The notes under the pieces are model-generated. The model saw only the letters and a list, made by a program, of their open reading frames with translations, was not told the DNA's origin and did not search any database. DNA of 64,000 nucleotides from the NCBI GenBank assembly GCA_016716265.1, contig JADJWQ010000006.1:2073501-2137500 (forward strand), read 5' to 3'. Source of the DNA: Planctomycetota bacterium. GTDB taxonomy: Bacteria > Planctomycetota > UBA1135 > UBA2386. Below, in pieces: positions 1-7,488 of the stretch (the stretch's first letter is position 1; the number at the start of each line of letters is the position of its first letter). A program made the position numbers and the translations under genes.

Positions 1-1084
1 AGCGCGCTTCGGTGCCGTGCCGGCGCAGGTGCGCGGCGAGGGGGTTCTCGGCGCGGATGCCCTGCGCATCGCGCCGCACGGCGAGATCGCGGCACTCGAC
101 GACGAAGCGCGTCGGCGTCGCGTGCGCCGGCCACGGCACGACGCGCAGGCCGTCGATGCCAGCGAGCTCGGCGGCGAGCAGCTCGGCGGTGCGCCGGCGG
201 CGGGCGGCGAGCAGCTCGAGGCGGCGGAGCTGCGCGAGCAGCGGCCCGCCGTACAGCCCGGCCATGCCGCGCAGCTCGACGCCGGCCGCCGCACCCCCGC
301 CGCCGGAACGTCCGAGCCGCGCCGCGCCGATCGCCCACGCGCGGCCGAGCGGCCCGCTGAAGCGGTGCAGCAGGTCCTGCCACAGGAAGCGCCGGAACCC
401 GCGCGCCGCGCTGCGGCGCGACGCCGGCGCGATCGCGGGTCGCAGCGCGTCGGCCGCGGCGAACGCACCGCCCGGCGGCAGCACGCAGACGCCACCGCCG
501 CCCGCGACGGCGGGCTTGCCCTGCGAGAAGCTGAACAGCCCGGCGTCCCCGCCGGTGCCGAGCGCGCGGCCGTCGGTGCCCAGGCCGCCGAGCGCGGCTG
601 CCGCGTCGTCGATCGCGACGATGTCGTGGGGAGCGGCGAGGGCCTCGAACGCGGCGACCGGCGACGGCCAGCCGTAGACGTGCGGGACGACCAGCGCGAG
701 CGTCGCGGCCGGGTCGAGCGCGGCGCGGGCCGAGGCGACGTCCATCGTGAGGTCCGCGGTCACGTCGCACAGCACCGGCTCGAGCCCGGCGGCGAGCACG
801 GCGTCCGGCACCGCCTTGCACAGGAGCGCGGGCACCAGGACCCGCCGCCGGCCGCGCGCCCCGGGCAGCGCCCGCGCCCACTCGAGCAGGAAGCGGAGCG
901 CCGAGCGGCCGCGCTCGAACCCGAGGACCTCGCGGGCACCGCAACGCTCGCGCAGCATCGCGACGGCCCGCTCGACCAGCGCGTCCCCGCCGCCGGCGAT
1001 CCGCCGCACGCTCGCGGCGCACTCGGCCAGGCCCCAGTCGACCTGGTTCGCAGGTCGCGGGTAGTACCAATGCAGCAGGGACAC
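1..1084 (-). CDS. DegT/DnrJ/EryC1/StrS-family PLP-dependent aminotransferase, cut by the left window edge
   Basis: The minus-strand frame is open from a GTG at 1084 to the left edge, 361 codons without a stop, so the C-terminal end lies outside the window. The translation shows the hallmarks of the DegT (sugar aminotransferase) fold-type I family: VPHVYGWP, the PLP-nitrogen-binding Asp in AIDDAAAALGG (about D160), and a Schiff-base lysine in FSFSQGKPAVAGGGG (about K190). These proteins usually run 370-400 residues, so nearly the whole gene is present. Members transaminate or dehydrate nucleotide-activated keto-sugars in the cytoplasm, often in polysaccharide loci, but no such neighbour is visible here. 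The start is uncertain: GTG 1084 is the only plausible one before the divergent gene at 1247. The long plus-strand frame over the same bases is a shadow. Confidence 0.8.
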   Translation of the reverse strand, partial: MSLLHWYYPRPANQVDWGLAECAASVRRIAGGGDALVERAVAMLRERCGAREVLGFERGRSALRFLLEWARALPGARGRRRVLVPALLCKAVPDAVLAAGLEPVLCDVTADLTMDVASARAALDPAATLALVVPHVYGWPSPVAAFEALAAPHDIVAIDDAAAALGGLGTDGRALGTGGDAGLFSFSQGKPAVAGGGGVCVLPPGGAFAAADALRPAIAPASRRSAARGFRRFLWQDLLHRFSGPLGRAWAIGAARLGRSGGGGAAAGVELRGMAGLYGGPLLAQLRRLELLAARRRRTAELLAAELAGIDGLRVVPWPAHATPTRFVVECRDLAVRRDAQGIRAENPLAAHLRRHGTEAR

Positions 1085-1246
1085 GGGGCAGGACTCTGTA
1101 TCCGCTCCATCGGCCGGATGACAGGTCGGCCTGTCGCTACCAGCGACCGCACGGCCGCATCGGGCACTCCGCCGTCGGGGCGGGTCACGCCATCCGCACC
1201 GGCGCGCGGTATCCTGTCCGGGTTCCTCGTTCTCTCCGAAGGCCGC

Positions 1247-3937
1247 ATGATGGCTCGTTCCCCCGCCGCGCTCGCCCTGTTCGCGCTCGCCCTGCTCGCC
1301 GGCTGCTCGGGATCCGATCGGCCCGCGCCCGGCGACAGCGAGCCCGCACCACCGACGAAACCGCACCGCATCGGCGCGGTCGCCCGCCCGCCGAGCCCTG
1401 ACTCGCCCGGCGAGGCGCTCGCCTGGCGCATGCTGCGCTGGCGCGACGAGCACGGCCGGATCGCGCCGGACGCGTTGCCGCAGGCGCTGCGCGTCCGCGA
1501 GCAGATCGCGGCGGCGGACGACGGCGGGGTCGCCCCGACCGCCTGGGTCGAGCGCGGGCCGAGCAACATCTCCGGTCGCACCCGTTCGCTGATCATCGAC
1601 CCGCGCGACCCGAACCACCTGATCGCCGGCTCGGTCGGCGGCGGCATGTGGCGCTCGACGGATCGCGCCGCCACCTGGGAGCCGGTGGACGACTGGCAAC
1701 CGCGGCTGCCGATCGGCTGCCTCACGCGCGACCCGTCCGATCCGGACGTGATCTGGTGCGGCACCGGTGAGGGCTACTTCAACAGCGACGCGCTGCGCGG
1801 CGACGGCATCTACCGATCGGTCGACAACGGCCAGACCTTCGCGAAGCTCACCGCGACCGACGGCTGGAGCTACGTGAACCGCATCGCGGTGTCGGCGACG
1901 GACCCGCTGCTCGTGCTCGCCGCGCGCGACTCCGGCCTGTTCCGCACGACCGACGGCGGCCAGTCGTGGACGCAGGTGTGGTCCGGAGAGACGGCGTTCC
2001 AGGTGCTGTTCGACCCGAACGTGCCGACCCGCGCGATCGCGAGCGGGCGGGCCGGCGGAGCGCACAGCGTGCTGCGATCGACGGACTCGGGCGCGACGTG
2101 GCAGCCGGCGCAGACCGGTCTCGTCAATGTCTCCGGCTTCAATTCGCGCATCGAGCTCGCGGCGGCGCGGAGCAGCGGCGGCTGGTTCTACGCGAACTGT
2201 GGCGCGAACAACGGCGAGATCTGGCGGTCGACCGACGGCGGTGCGACCTGGTCGCTCCGCACCGGCAACTACGGCAACGGCGCCGGCTGGTACTACAACA
2301 CGATCTGGGTGGCACCGACCGACGCGAATCTCGTCGTGTTCGGTTCCTACTACATCTATCGCAGCACGAACGGCGGCTCGAGCTACACGCGGATCAGCGA
2401 GGGCTACATCGACACGATCCAGCCGCACGTCGACGAACACGTGCTGGTCGAGGACCCGCAATGGGACGGCTCGACGAACCGCACGCTGTACGTGACGACC
2501 GACGGTGGCGTCTACCGCACCAGCGACGTGACGACCGCCTCACGCGTCGGCAACTCGAACTGGGCGCGGCTCGACAACCAGTACCGCACGACGCAGTTCT
2601 ACGGTGCGGCCGGCCACGGCCCGACCGGCGTGCTGATCGGCGGTACGCAGGACAACGGCACGATCCGCGTGTCCACGCTGTTCGGCACGACCGGCAACCT
2701 GACGTTCGGTGGCGACGGCGGCTTCTGCGCGATCGACTGGCAGGACCCGCGCTACACGTACGGAGAATACGTACGCCTGCAGCTCCACCGCTCGACGAAC
2801 GGCGGCTCGTCGGCGAGCTACATCTACTCGGGCATCGCGGACGCCGGCAGCAGTGCGAACTTCATCGCGCCGTTCATCCTCGACCCGAACGACCCGCGCC
2901 GACTGCTCGCCGGCGGACGCCGCCTGTGGCGCACGAACAACGCGCGCGCGGCGACCGTGAGCTGGCAGGCGATCAAGCCCGACGTCGGCTCGAACATCAG
3001 CGCGATCGCCGTCGCGCCGGGGCAGCCGGACGTCGTCTGGGTCGGCCACAACGACGGCCGCGTCTACCGCAGCGCGAACGCTACGGCGGCATCACCGACC
3101 TGGGTCCCGGTCGACGACAATGGTGCGGCCGACCCGCTGCCGGATCGTTACGTCGCACGCGTCGTCGCCGACCACCGCGATCCGAACGCGGCGTGGGTCG
3201 CGCTCGGCGGCTTCAGCCCGGACAACGTGTGGTACACCAACGACGCCGGCGCGACGTTCGCCGTGCGCGCCGGCAGCGGTCTGCAGCGCCTGCCGCCGGC
3301 GCCGGTCAACGGCCTGTGCCAGCACCCGACCGCCGGCGACGTGCTGTACGCGGGGACCGAGGTCGGCGTGTTCGCGAGCGAAGACGGCGGCGCGACCTGG
3401 AGCACGAACAACCTCGGCCCGAACAACTGCAGCATCGACGAGGTCGTGTTCATGAACCAGAGCGAGACGCTGCTGGCGGCGACGCACGGGCGCGGCCTGT
3501 TCACGGCCGCGATCGTGCTGCCGGGCGTCGCCGACCTCGGGCCGGGCTGCTCGGGCAGCACCGGCAGCGCACCGGCGCTCGCGCTGGCGAGCCCAGCGGA
3601 GGTCGGCGGCACGCTGTATCTGTCCGTCACCGATCTGGTCCCCGGCCAACCGGCGTGGTTCCTGCTCGGCTTCTCGGGCACGGTGTGGAACGGGACGGCG
3701 CTGCCCTACGACCTCGGCGCGCTCGGCGCCCCGGGCTGCGCGCTGCGGAGCAGCGCGGACCTCACGTTCCAGGCACTCGTCGCCGGTGATGGCCGCTCCG
3801 GGCTGCTGCAGCCGATCCCGGGCGACCCCGCGCTGGCCGGCGGCCACCTGTTCCTGCAGGTGCTCGGCGGCGACCCGGCAGCGAACCCGCGCGGGGTCAT
3901 CGTCTCGAACGGGCTGGACGTGCGCGTCGGGCGCTGA
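1247..3937 (+). CDS. Lipoprotein with BNR/Asp-box beta-propeller repeats
   Basis: An 896-residue exported protein. The N-terminus is a lipoprotein signal ending in LLAGC (Cys20), so it is probably anchored at a membrane facing outward. At least seven Asp-box (BNR, S/TxDxGxTW) repeats follow between about residues 130 and 730, for example STDRAATW, TTDGGQSW, STDSGATW, STDGGATW and SEDGGATW. This pattern is typical of sialidase-like or Ycf48/VPS10-type beta-propellers that bind sugars or proteins. No catalytic sialidase residues could be assigned. The last 120 residues form a separate domain ending in the IPGDPALAG module seen in three other secreted proteins of this window. Two adjacent ATGs (1247 and 1250) are possible starts. 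Nothing indicates the ligand. Confidence 0.85.
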   Translation: MMARSPAALALFALALLAGCSGSDRPAPGDSEPAPPTKPHRIGAVARPPSPDSPGEALAWRMLRWRDEHGRIAPDALPQALRVREQIAAADDGGVAPTAWVERGPSNISGRTRSLIIDPRDPNHLIAGSVGGGMWRSTDRAATWEPVDDWQPRLPIGCLTRDPSDPDVIWCGTGEGYFNSDALRGDGIYRSVDNGQTFAKLTATDGWSYVNRIAVSATDPLLVLAARDSGLFRTTDGGQSWTQVWSGETAFQVLFDPNVPTRAIASGRAGGAHSVLRSTDSGATWQPAQTGLVNVSGFNSRIELAAARSSGGWFYANCGANNGEIWRSTDGGATWSLRTGNYGNGAGWYYNTIWVAPTDANLVVFGSYYIYRSTNGGSSYTRISEGYIDTIQPHVDEHVLVEDPQWDGSTNRTLYVTTDGGVYRTSDVTTASRVGNSNWARLDNQYRTTQFYGAAGHGPTGVLIGGTQDNGTIRVSTLFGTTGNLTFGGDGGFCAIDWQDPRYTYGEYVRLQLHRSTNGGSSASYIYSGIADAGSSANFIAPFILDPNDPRRLLAGGRRLWRTNNARAATVSWQAIKPDVGSNISAIAVAPGQPDVVWVGHNDGRVYRSANATAASPTWVPVDDNGAADPLPDRYVARVVADHRDPNAAWVALGGFSPDNVWYTNDAGATFAVRAGSGLQRLPPAPVNGLCQHPTAGDVLYAGTEVGVFASEDGGATWSTNNLGPNNCSIDEVVFMNQSETLLAATHGRGLFTAAIVLPGVADLGPGCSGSTGSAPALALASPAEVGGTLYLSVTDLVPGQPAWFLLGFSGTVWNGTALPYDLGALGAPGCALRSSADLTFQALVAGDGRSGLLQPIPGDPALAGGHLFLQVLGGDPAANPRGVIVSNGLDVRVGR

Positions 3938-4004
3938 CGCGTCGCACGGGATCCGCCGCGGGGGTTCCGGGCGCGGCGCCGAGCGGCGACGATCGGCACC
4001 GACG

Positions 4005-5291
4005 ATGGCTGCCACTCCCCTCCGACCGGCCCGCCTGCTCGGGCTCCCGCTTCTCGTCGCGTGCACCGCGGTCCCGGCCCAGCAGGTGATCCTGGTCGGC
4101 CCCGGCCAGCTGTTCACCGAGATCCGCACCGCGGCCCAGGCCGCACCGGACGGGGCGACGCTGCTGGTCCTGCCGGGCGTCTACCAGCCGTTCGTGGTGC
4201 AGAGCAAGGCGCTGACGATCGTCGCCGACGGCGGCGGCCGCGCGGCGATCGACGCGAACGGCGGCCCGGCGGTCGAGATCCAGGGCGTGCCGAGCGGCAG
4301 GGTCTGCCTGGTCGCCGACCTCGACGTGCGCTGGCTCGACGGCCGCACCCCCGCGGTCCACGTCCACGACAACCCGGGCGACGTGCGCATCGACGCGCTG
4401 AGCGTCGATCCGGTCGTCGACCTGCCGGGCGCGCAGGCGATCGGCGCCGTGCACGTCGAGCGGAGCGAGACGGTGTGGCTCACCGACCTGGCGGTGGTGT
4501 CGAGCGTGCGGCGCAGCGGTTCGACCGTGCAGCAGCTGCCGGGCGTGACCGGCGACGACGGGCTCGCCGCCGTCTACGCGACGGAGGCCGAGCTCGTCAT
4601 CGAGCGCGCGGTCCTGCAGGGATTCGACCGGGTCGGCTCGACCGGCCGCGGCGGCGCGGCGATCCGCACGCTCGGCCGCGCGCGGATCCGGACGTTCAAT
4701 CACGAGTGGCAGGAGCTCCTGCTGCTCGGCGGCGACGGCGGCGCCTACGGCGGCGACGTGATCCAGCAGGTGTCGCCCGCGAGCCTCGACGCGATCGGCT
4801 GCGGGCGCACGATCGTGCGGCGGGGTCAAGGCGCGCTCGGCCGCGGCGGCATGCTCGCGCGCGACGCCGACCGGGGGCTGGTCACGTTCGGCGGGATGAC
4901 GCTCGACCGCGCGATCCCGTTCTGCCTGCCCGGCGACGTGCTGTCGGCCCGCAACATGACCGGCCCCGTCGGCCTCGGTGACACGCTCGAGCTCGCGCTG
5001 CGCAGTCAGCTGCCGCGCGCCTACGTCTGCTACGCCGACCTCGGCCTCGACCTCGGAACGCGGGCGCCCGCCGGCCTGAGGGGCGTGTCGATCCTCCGCT
5101 TCGCCGGTGCCATCGAGGTGGCGCACGGCGCGTTCCCGAGCGGACCCGCCGACGTCCGGCTGCGGCTCGGCATCCCGAACGTCCCGGCGCTGCTCGGCCT
5201 GCGCCTCGGCGTACAGCTCGCCGGTGGCCCCGATCCGCAGGGCGGCCCGACCGTCCTCGGCTTCGGCGACCTGATCGTCGCCCGCTCCTGA
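4005..5291 (+). CDS. Secreted right-handed beta-helix (pectin-lyase-like) protein
   Basis: A 428-residue protein starting at ATG 4005, 67 bp after the preceding gene. It has a signal peptide (hydrophobic run LLGLPLLVACTAVPAQQ). Residues 30-330 look like a parallel beta-helix: it opens with the typical 'xIRTAAQAAPDGATLLVLPGVY' type of start and continues with short hydrophobic rungs such as ALTIVADGG and RIDALSVDP. The C-terminal 100 residues carry IPNVPALLGLRLGVQ, a relative of the shared C-terminal module. No lyase catalytic residues were identified, so a structural or sugar-binding role is as likely as an enzyme. The TGA stop lies inside a 76-bp perfect inverted repeat. An upstream in-frame extension to 3786 would overlap the preceding gene and lacks a signal peptide, so it was rejected. 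Confidence 0.8.
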   Translation: MAATPLRPARLLGLPLLVACTAVPAQQVILVGPGQLFTEIRTAAQAAPDGATLLVLPGVYQPFVVQSKALTIVADGGGRAAIDANGGPAVEIQGVPSGRVCLVADLDVRWLDGRTPAVHVHDNPGDVRIDALSVDPVVDLPGAQAIGAVHVERSETVWLTDLAVVSSVRRSGSTVQQLPGVTGDDGLAAVYATEAELVIERAVLQGFDRVGSTGRGGAAIRTLGRARIRTFNHEWQELLLLGGDGGAYGGDVIQQVSPASLDAIGCGRTIVRRGQGALGRGGMLARDADRGLVTFGGMTLDRAIPFCLPGDVLSARNMTGPVGLGDTLELALRSQLPRAYVCYADLGLDLGTRAPAGLRGVSILRFAGAIEVAHGAFPSGPADVRLRLGIPNVPALLGLRLGVQLAGGPDPQGGPTVLGFGDLIVARS

Positions 5292-5363
5292 CTTCCGATC
5301 CGTACGCGGTACCAATCGGAAGTCCTGACTTCCGATTGGTACCGCGTACGGATCGGAAGTCAG
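5288..5363. repeat. Perfect 37-bp inverted repeat with 2-nt spacer, made of two REP-like units
   Basis: Bases 5288-5324 and 5327-5363 are exact reverse complements separated only by CT. Each arm is itself a short palindromic unit, opening with ACTTCCGAT and closing with ATCGGAAGT around a GTACGCGGTAC-like core. The left arm covers the stop codon of the beta-helix gene (5289-5291). A third, diverged unit occurs at 33956-33994. The structure could form a cruciform or a very stable RNA hairpin and may end transcription between the beta-helix gene and the following operon. There is no T-run after it. Confidence 0.9.
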
Positions 5364-5457
5364 TGGCTGCCGACCTGGGGAGTTCCCGGGGTGGGCTTTC
5401 GCGCTGGCAGGCAAATTCGTGGCGAGACGGCACCGTTGCCTCTGACCGGTGCCGACC

Positions 5458-6000
5458 ATGCGCGAAGCCGTCCGAGCCCTGTGGCCCGAGCTCGAGTGGA
5501 TCCGGGACGCGACCCTACGGGAGGCTGCGACCCGCACCTGGGAGCGTGCGTTCGAGCTGAGTCCCCTCGAGCCGAAGGACCTGTCCGAGATCCCGTTCAC
5601 GCTGCTGGTGCCCGGCTGTCCGACCAGCTTCATCGCACACAAGCGCTGCGTCGTGCACATCGCCCGGCGCTCCGCCGAGTCGATGCGCGAGTTCCTCGGT
5701 GACGCGCTCGCCATCGACCTCGACATCGTCGTCGCCGGCGCGATCCTCGCCGACGTCGGCAAGCTGCTCGAATACGAGAAGGTCGACGGCGAGGCGCGGC
5801 AGAGCGCGCGCGGCAAGCTGCTGCGACACCCGTTCACCGGTGTTGCGCTCGCCTTCGAGTGCGGCGTGCCCGACGCCGTGTGCCACGTGATCGCTGCGCA
5901 CGCCGGCGAGGGCGACCTCGTGCGCCGCAGCGTCGAGGCCACGATCGTCCATCACGCCGACTTCATGTCGTTCCTGCCGTTCAAGGACCTCGCACGCTGA
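5458..6000 (+). CDS. HD-domain phosphohydrolase-like protein with an incomplete HD motif
   Basis: A 180-residue cytoplasmic protein, first gene of the operon running to 13701. The HD superfamily pattern is clear: H61 in IAHKRCVVHIAR, then AGAILADVGKLLEY (residues 93-106), H124 in RHPFTG, H148 in IAAHAGEGD and VHHADFM near residues 164-170. The metal-binding His-Asp pair reads Ala-Asp (A98-D99), so the central histidine is missing. Classical HD enzymes need it for metal binding, so this copy may bind a single metal, have altered activity or serve as a sensor. The PrpD-family gene starts 44 bp downstream. ATG 5458 is taken as start; a GTG at 5449 is also in frame. Confidence 0.75.
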   Translation: MREAVRALWPELEWIRDATLREAATRTWERAFELSPLEPKDLSEIPFTLLVPGCPTSFIAHKRCVVHIARRSAESMREFLGDALAIDLDIVVAGAILADVGKLLEYEKVDGEARQSARGKLLRHPFTGVALAFECGVPDAVCHVIAAHAGEGDLVRRSVEATIVHHADFMSFLPFKDLAR

Positions 6001-6044
6001 GCCCATCGGCGCCGCGCCGATCCCGAACCACCCTGGACCCGTCG

Positions 6045-7436
6045 ATGTCGCAAACGATCACCGCCGAGATGGCCCGCTGGGCCGCCGATCTGCGCTTCGA
6101 GCACCTGTCGGAGGACGCCGTCCACCAGTGCAAGCGCTTCCTGCTGGACTCGCTCGGCTGCGCGCTGGGCGGCTATGGGCAGCACGACGTCCGGATCGCG
6201 TTGGAGGTCCTCGCCGAGCTCGCTGCGGAGGGCCCGGCGACCGTCGTCGGCACCGGCCGCCGCCTCGACGTCCGCTCCGCCACCCTCGCCAATGCGCTGA
6301 TGGTGCGGTGCATGGACTACAACGACATCTACTGGAAGCAGGACCCGTCGCACCCGTCGGACATCATCCCCGCGGCGATGGCCTGCTGCGAACGCGCTCG
6401 CTCCGACGGCAAGGAGCTGGTCGTCGGAATCGCGCTCGGCCACGAGTTCGAGATGCGGCTGTGCGAGGCGGCGATCCCCGGCATCCGCGAGCGCGGCTGG
6501 CACCACGCGACGCTGACCGCGTTCGTGTCGCCGATCGTCGCCGGCCGCGCGCTGCACCTCGATGCGACGAAGATCCAGCACGCGATCGGCATCTCCGCGA
6601 GCCGCCACGCGACGCTCGGCGCGGTGACCGCCGGCAAGCTGACGATGATGAAGAACACGGTCGACCCGATGGCGACCGAGAGCGGCGTCGTCGCCGCGCT
6701 GTTCGCCGCGCGGGGCTACACCGGCCCCGAGCACGTCCTCGACGGCAAGGAAGGTCTCGTCCACTGCATGGGCCCCGAGTGGAACCTCGGCGTGCTGACC
6801 GAGGGGCTCGGCACGGACTGGCGCATCACGCAGTGCGGCATGAAGGCGTTCCCGACCGAGGCGCTGACGCACACTCCCATCTCGGCGGTGCTCGACCTGA
6901 TGCGCGCTCACGAGCTGCGCGCCGAGGACGTCGAGCGGGTCCACATCCGCTCGCTGGCGCGCGCGGCCGACATCCTCGCCGATCCGAGCAAGTACGACCC
7001 GCGCAGCAAGGAGACCGCCGACCACTCGCTCCCGTACGTGATCGCCGCCGCGCTGGCCGACGGCAACGTGACCCCGGCGCAGTTCACCGACGCGAAGATC
7101 ATGGATCCGCGGATCCGCGCCCAGCTCCGCAAGGTGGTCGTCGAGGCCGATCCGGAGATCGAGCGGGTCTTCCCGGCCCTGCAGCGCTGCGTCGTGACGA
7201 TCACGACGACCGACGGCCGCGAGCTGCGGGAGACGCTCGACTTCCCGAAGGGCGATCCCCGCAATCCGCTGACCGACGCCGAGATCGAGGCGAAGTTCGA
7301 CGCGCTGGCGGAGCCGTTCCTGACGCCCGCCGCGCGCCGGCGGCTGAAGGACGCGGTGTGGAACCTGGACGAGGCGAGCTCGGTGCGCGACGTGCTGGCG
7401 CTGTGCCGCGACGACCGCGGCCGCGGCGGCTATTGA
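6045..7436 (+). CDS. MmgE/PrpD family dehydratase (2-methylcitrate dehydratase-like)
   Basis: A 463-residue cytoplasmic protein of normal PrpD length. It shows the family's conserved DYND (residues 91-94) and HPSDIIPA (103-110) segments and the long PrpD core with ASRHATLGAVTAGKLTMMKN. Family members dehydrate 2-methylcitrate to 2-methyl-cis-aconitate, or act on related acids such as cis-aconitate and iminodisuccinate. Its position before a Lys4-like homoaconitase suggests it does the first dehydration of a citrate homologue; that is an inference. The classical prpB/prpC partners of the 2-methylcitrate cycle are absent from the window, which argues against simple propionate breakdown. It lies 44 bp after the HD gene and 52 bp before the next gene. 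Confidence 0.85.
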   Translation: MSQTITAEMARWAADLRFEHLSEDAVHQCKRFLLDSLGCALGGYGQHDVRIALEVLAELAAEGPATVVGTGRRLDVRSATLANALMVRCMDYNDIYWKQDPSHPSDIIPAAMACCERARSDGKELVVGIALGHEFEMRLCEAAIPGIRERGWHHATLTAFVSPIVAGRALHLDATKIQHAIGISASRHATLGAVTAGKLTMMKNTVDPMATESGVVAALFAARGYTGPEHVLDGKEGLVHCMGPEWNLGVLTEGLGTDWRITQCGMKAFPTEALTHTPISAVLDLMRAHELRAEDVERVHIRSLARAADILADPSKYDPRSKETADHSLPYVIAAALADGNVTPAQFTDAKIMDPRIRAQLRKVVVEADPEIERVFPALQRCVVTITTTDGRELRETLDFPKGDPRNPLTDAEIEAKFDALAEPFLTPAARRRLKDAVWNLDEASSVRDVLALCRDDRGRGGY

Positions 7437-7488
7437 CGCGCATCGGGCACCGCGGCCCCGTTCGCCGAGCCGCGCGGAGGGCATCCTG

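Noticed and set aside
17..1246. Long plus-strand frame continuous with the Asp-box lipoprotein
   Set aside because: The opposite strand encodes a recognisable DegT aminotransferase, and the real lipoprotein signal begins at 1247.
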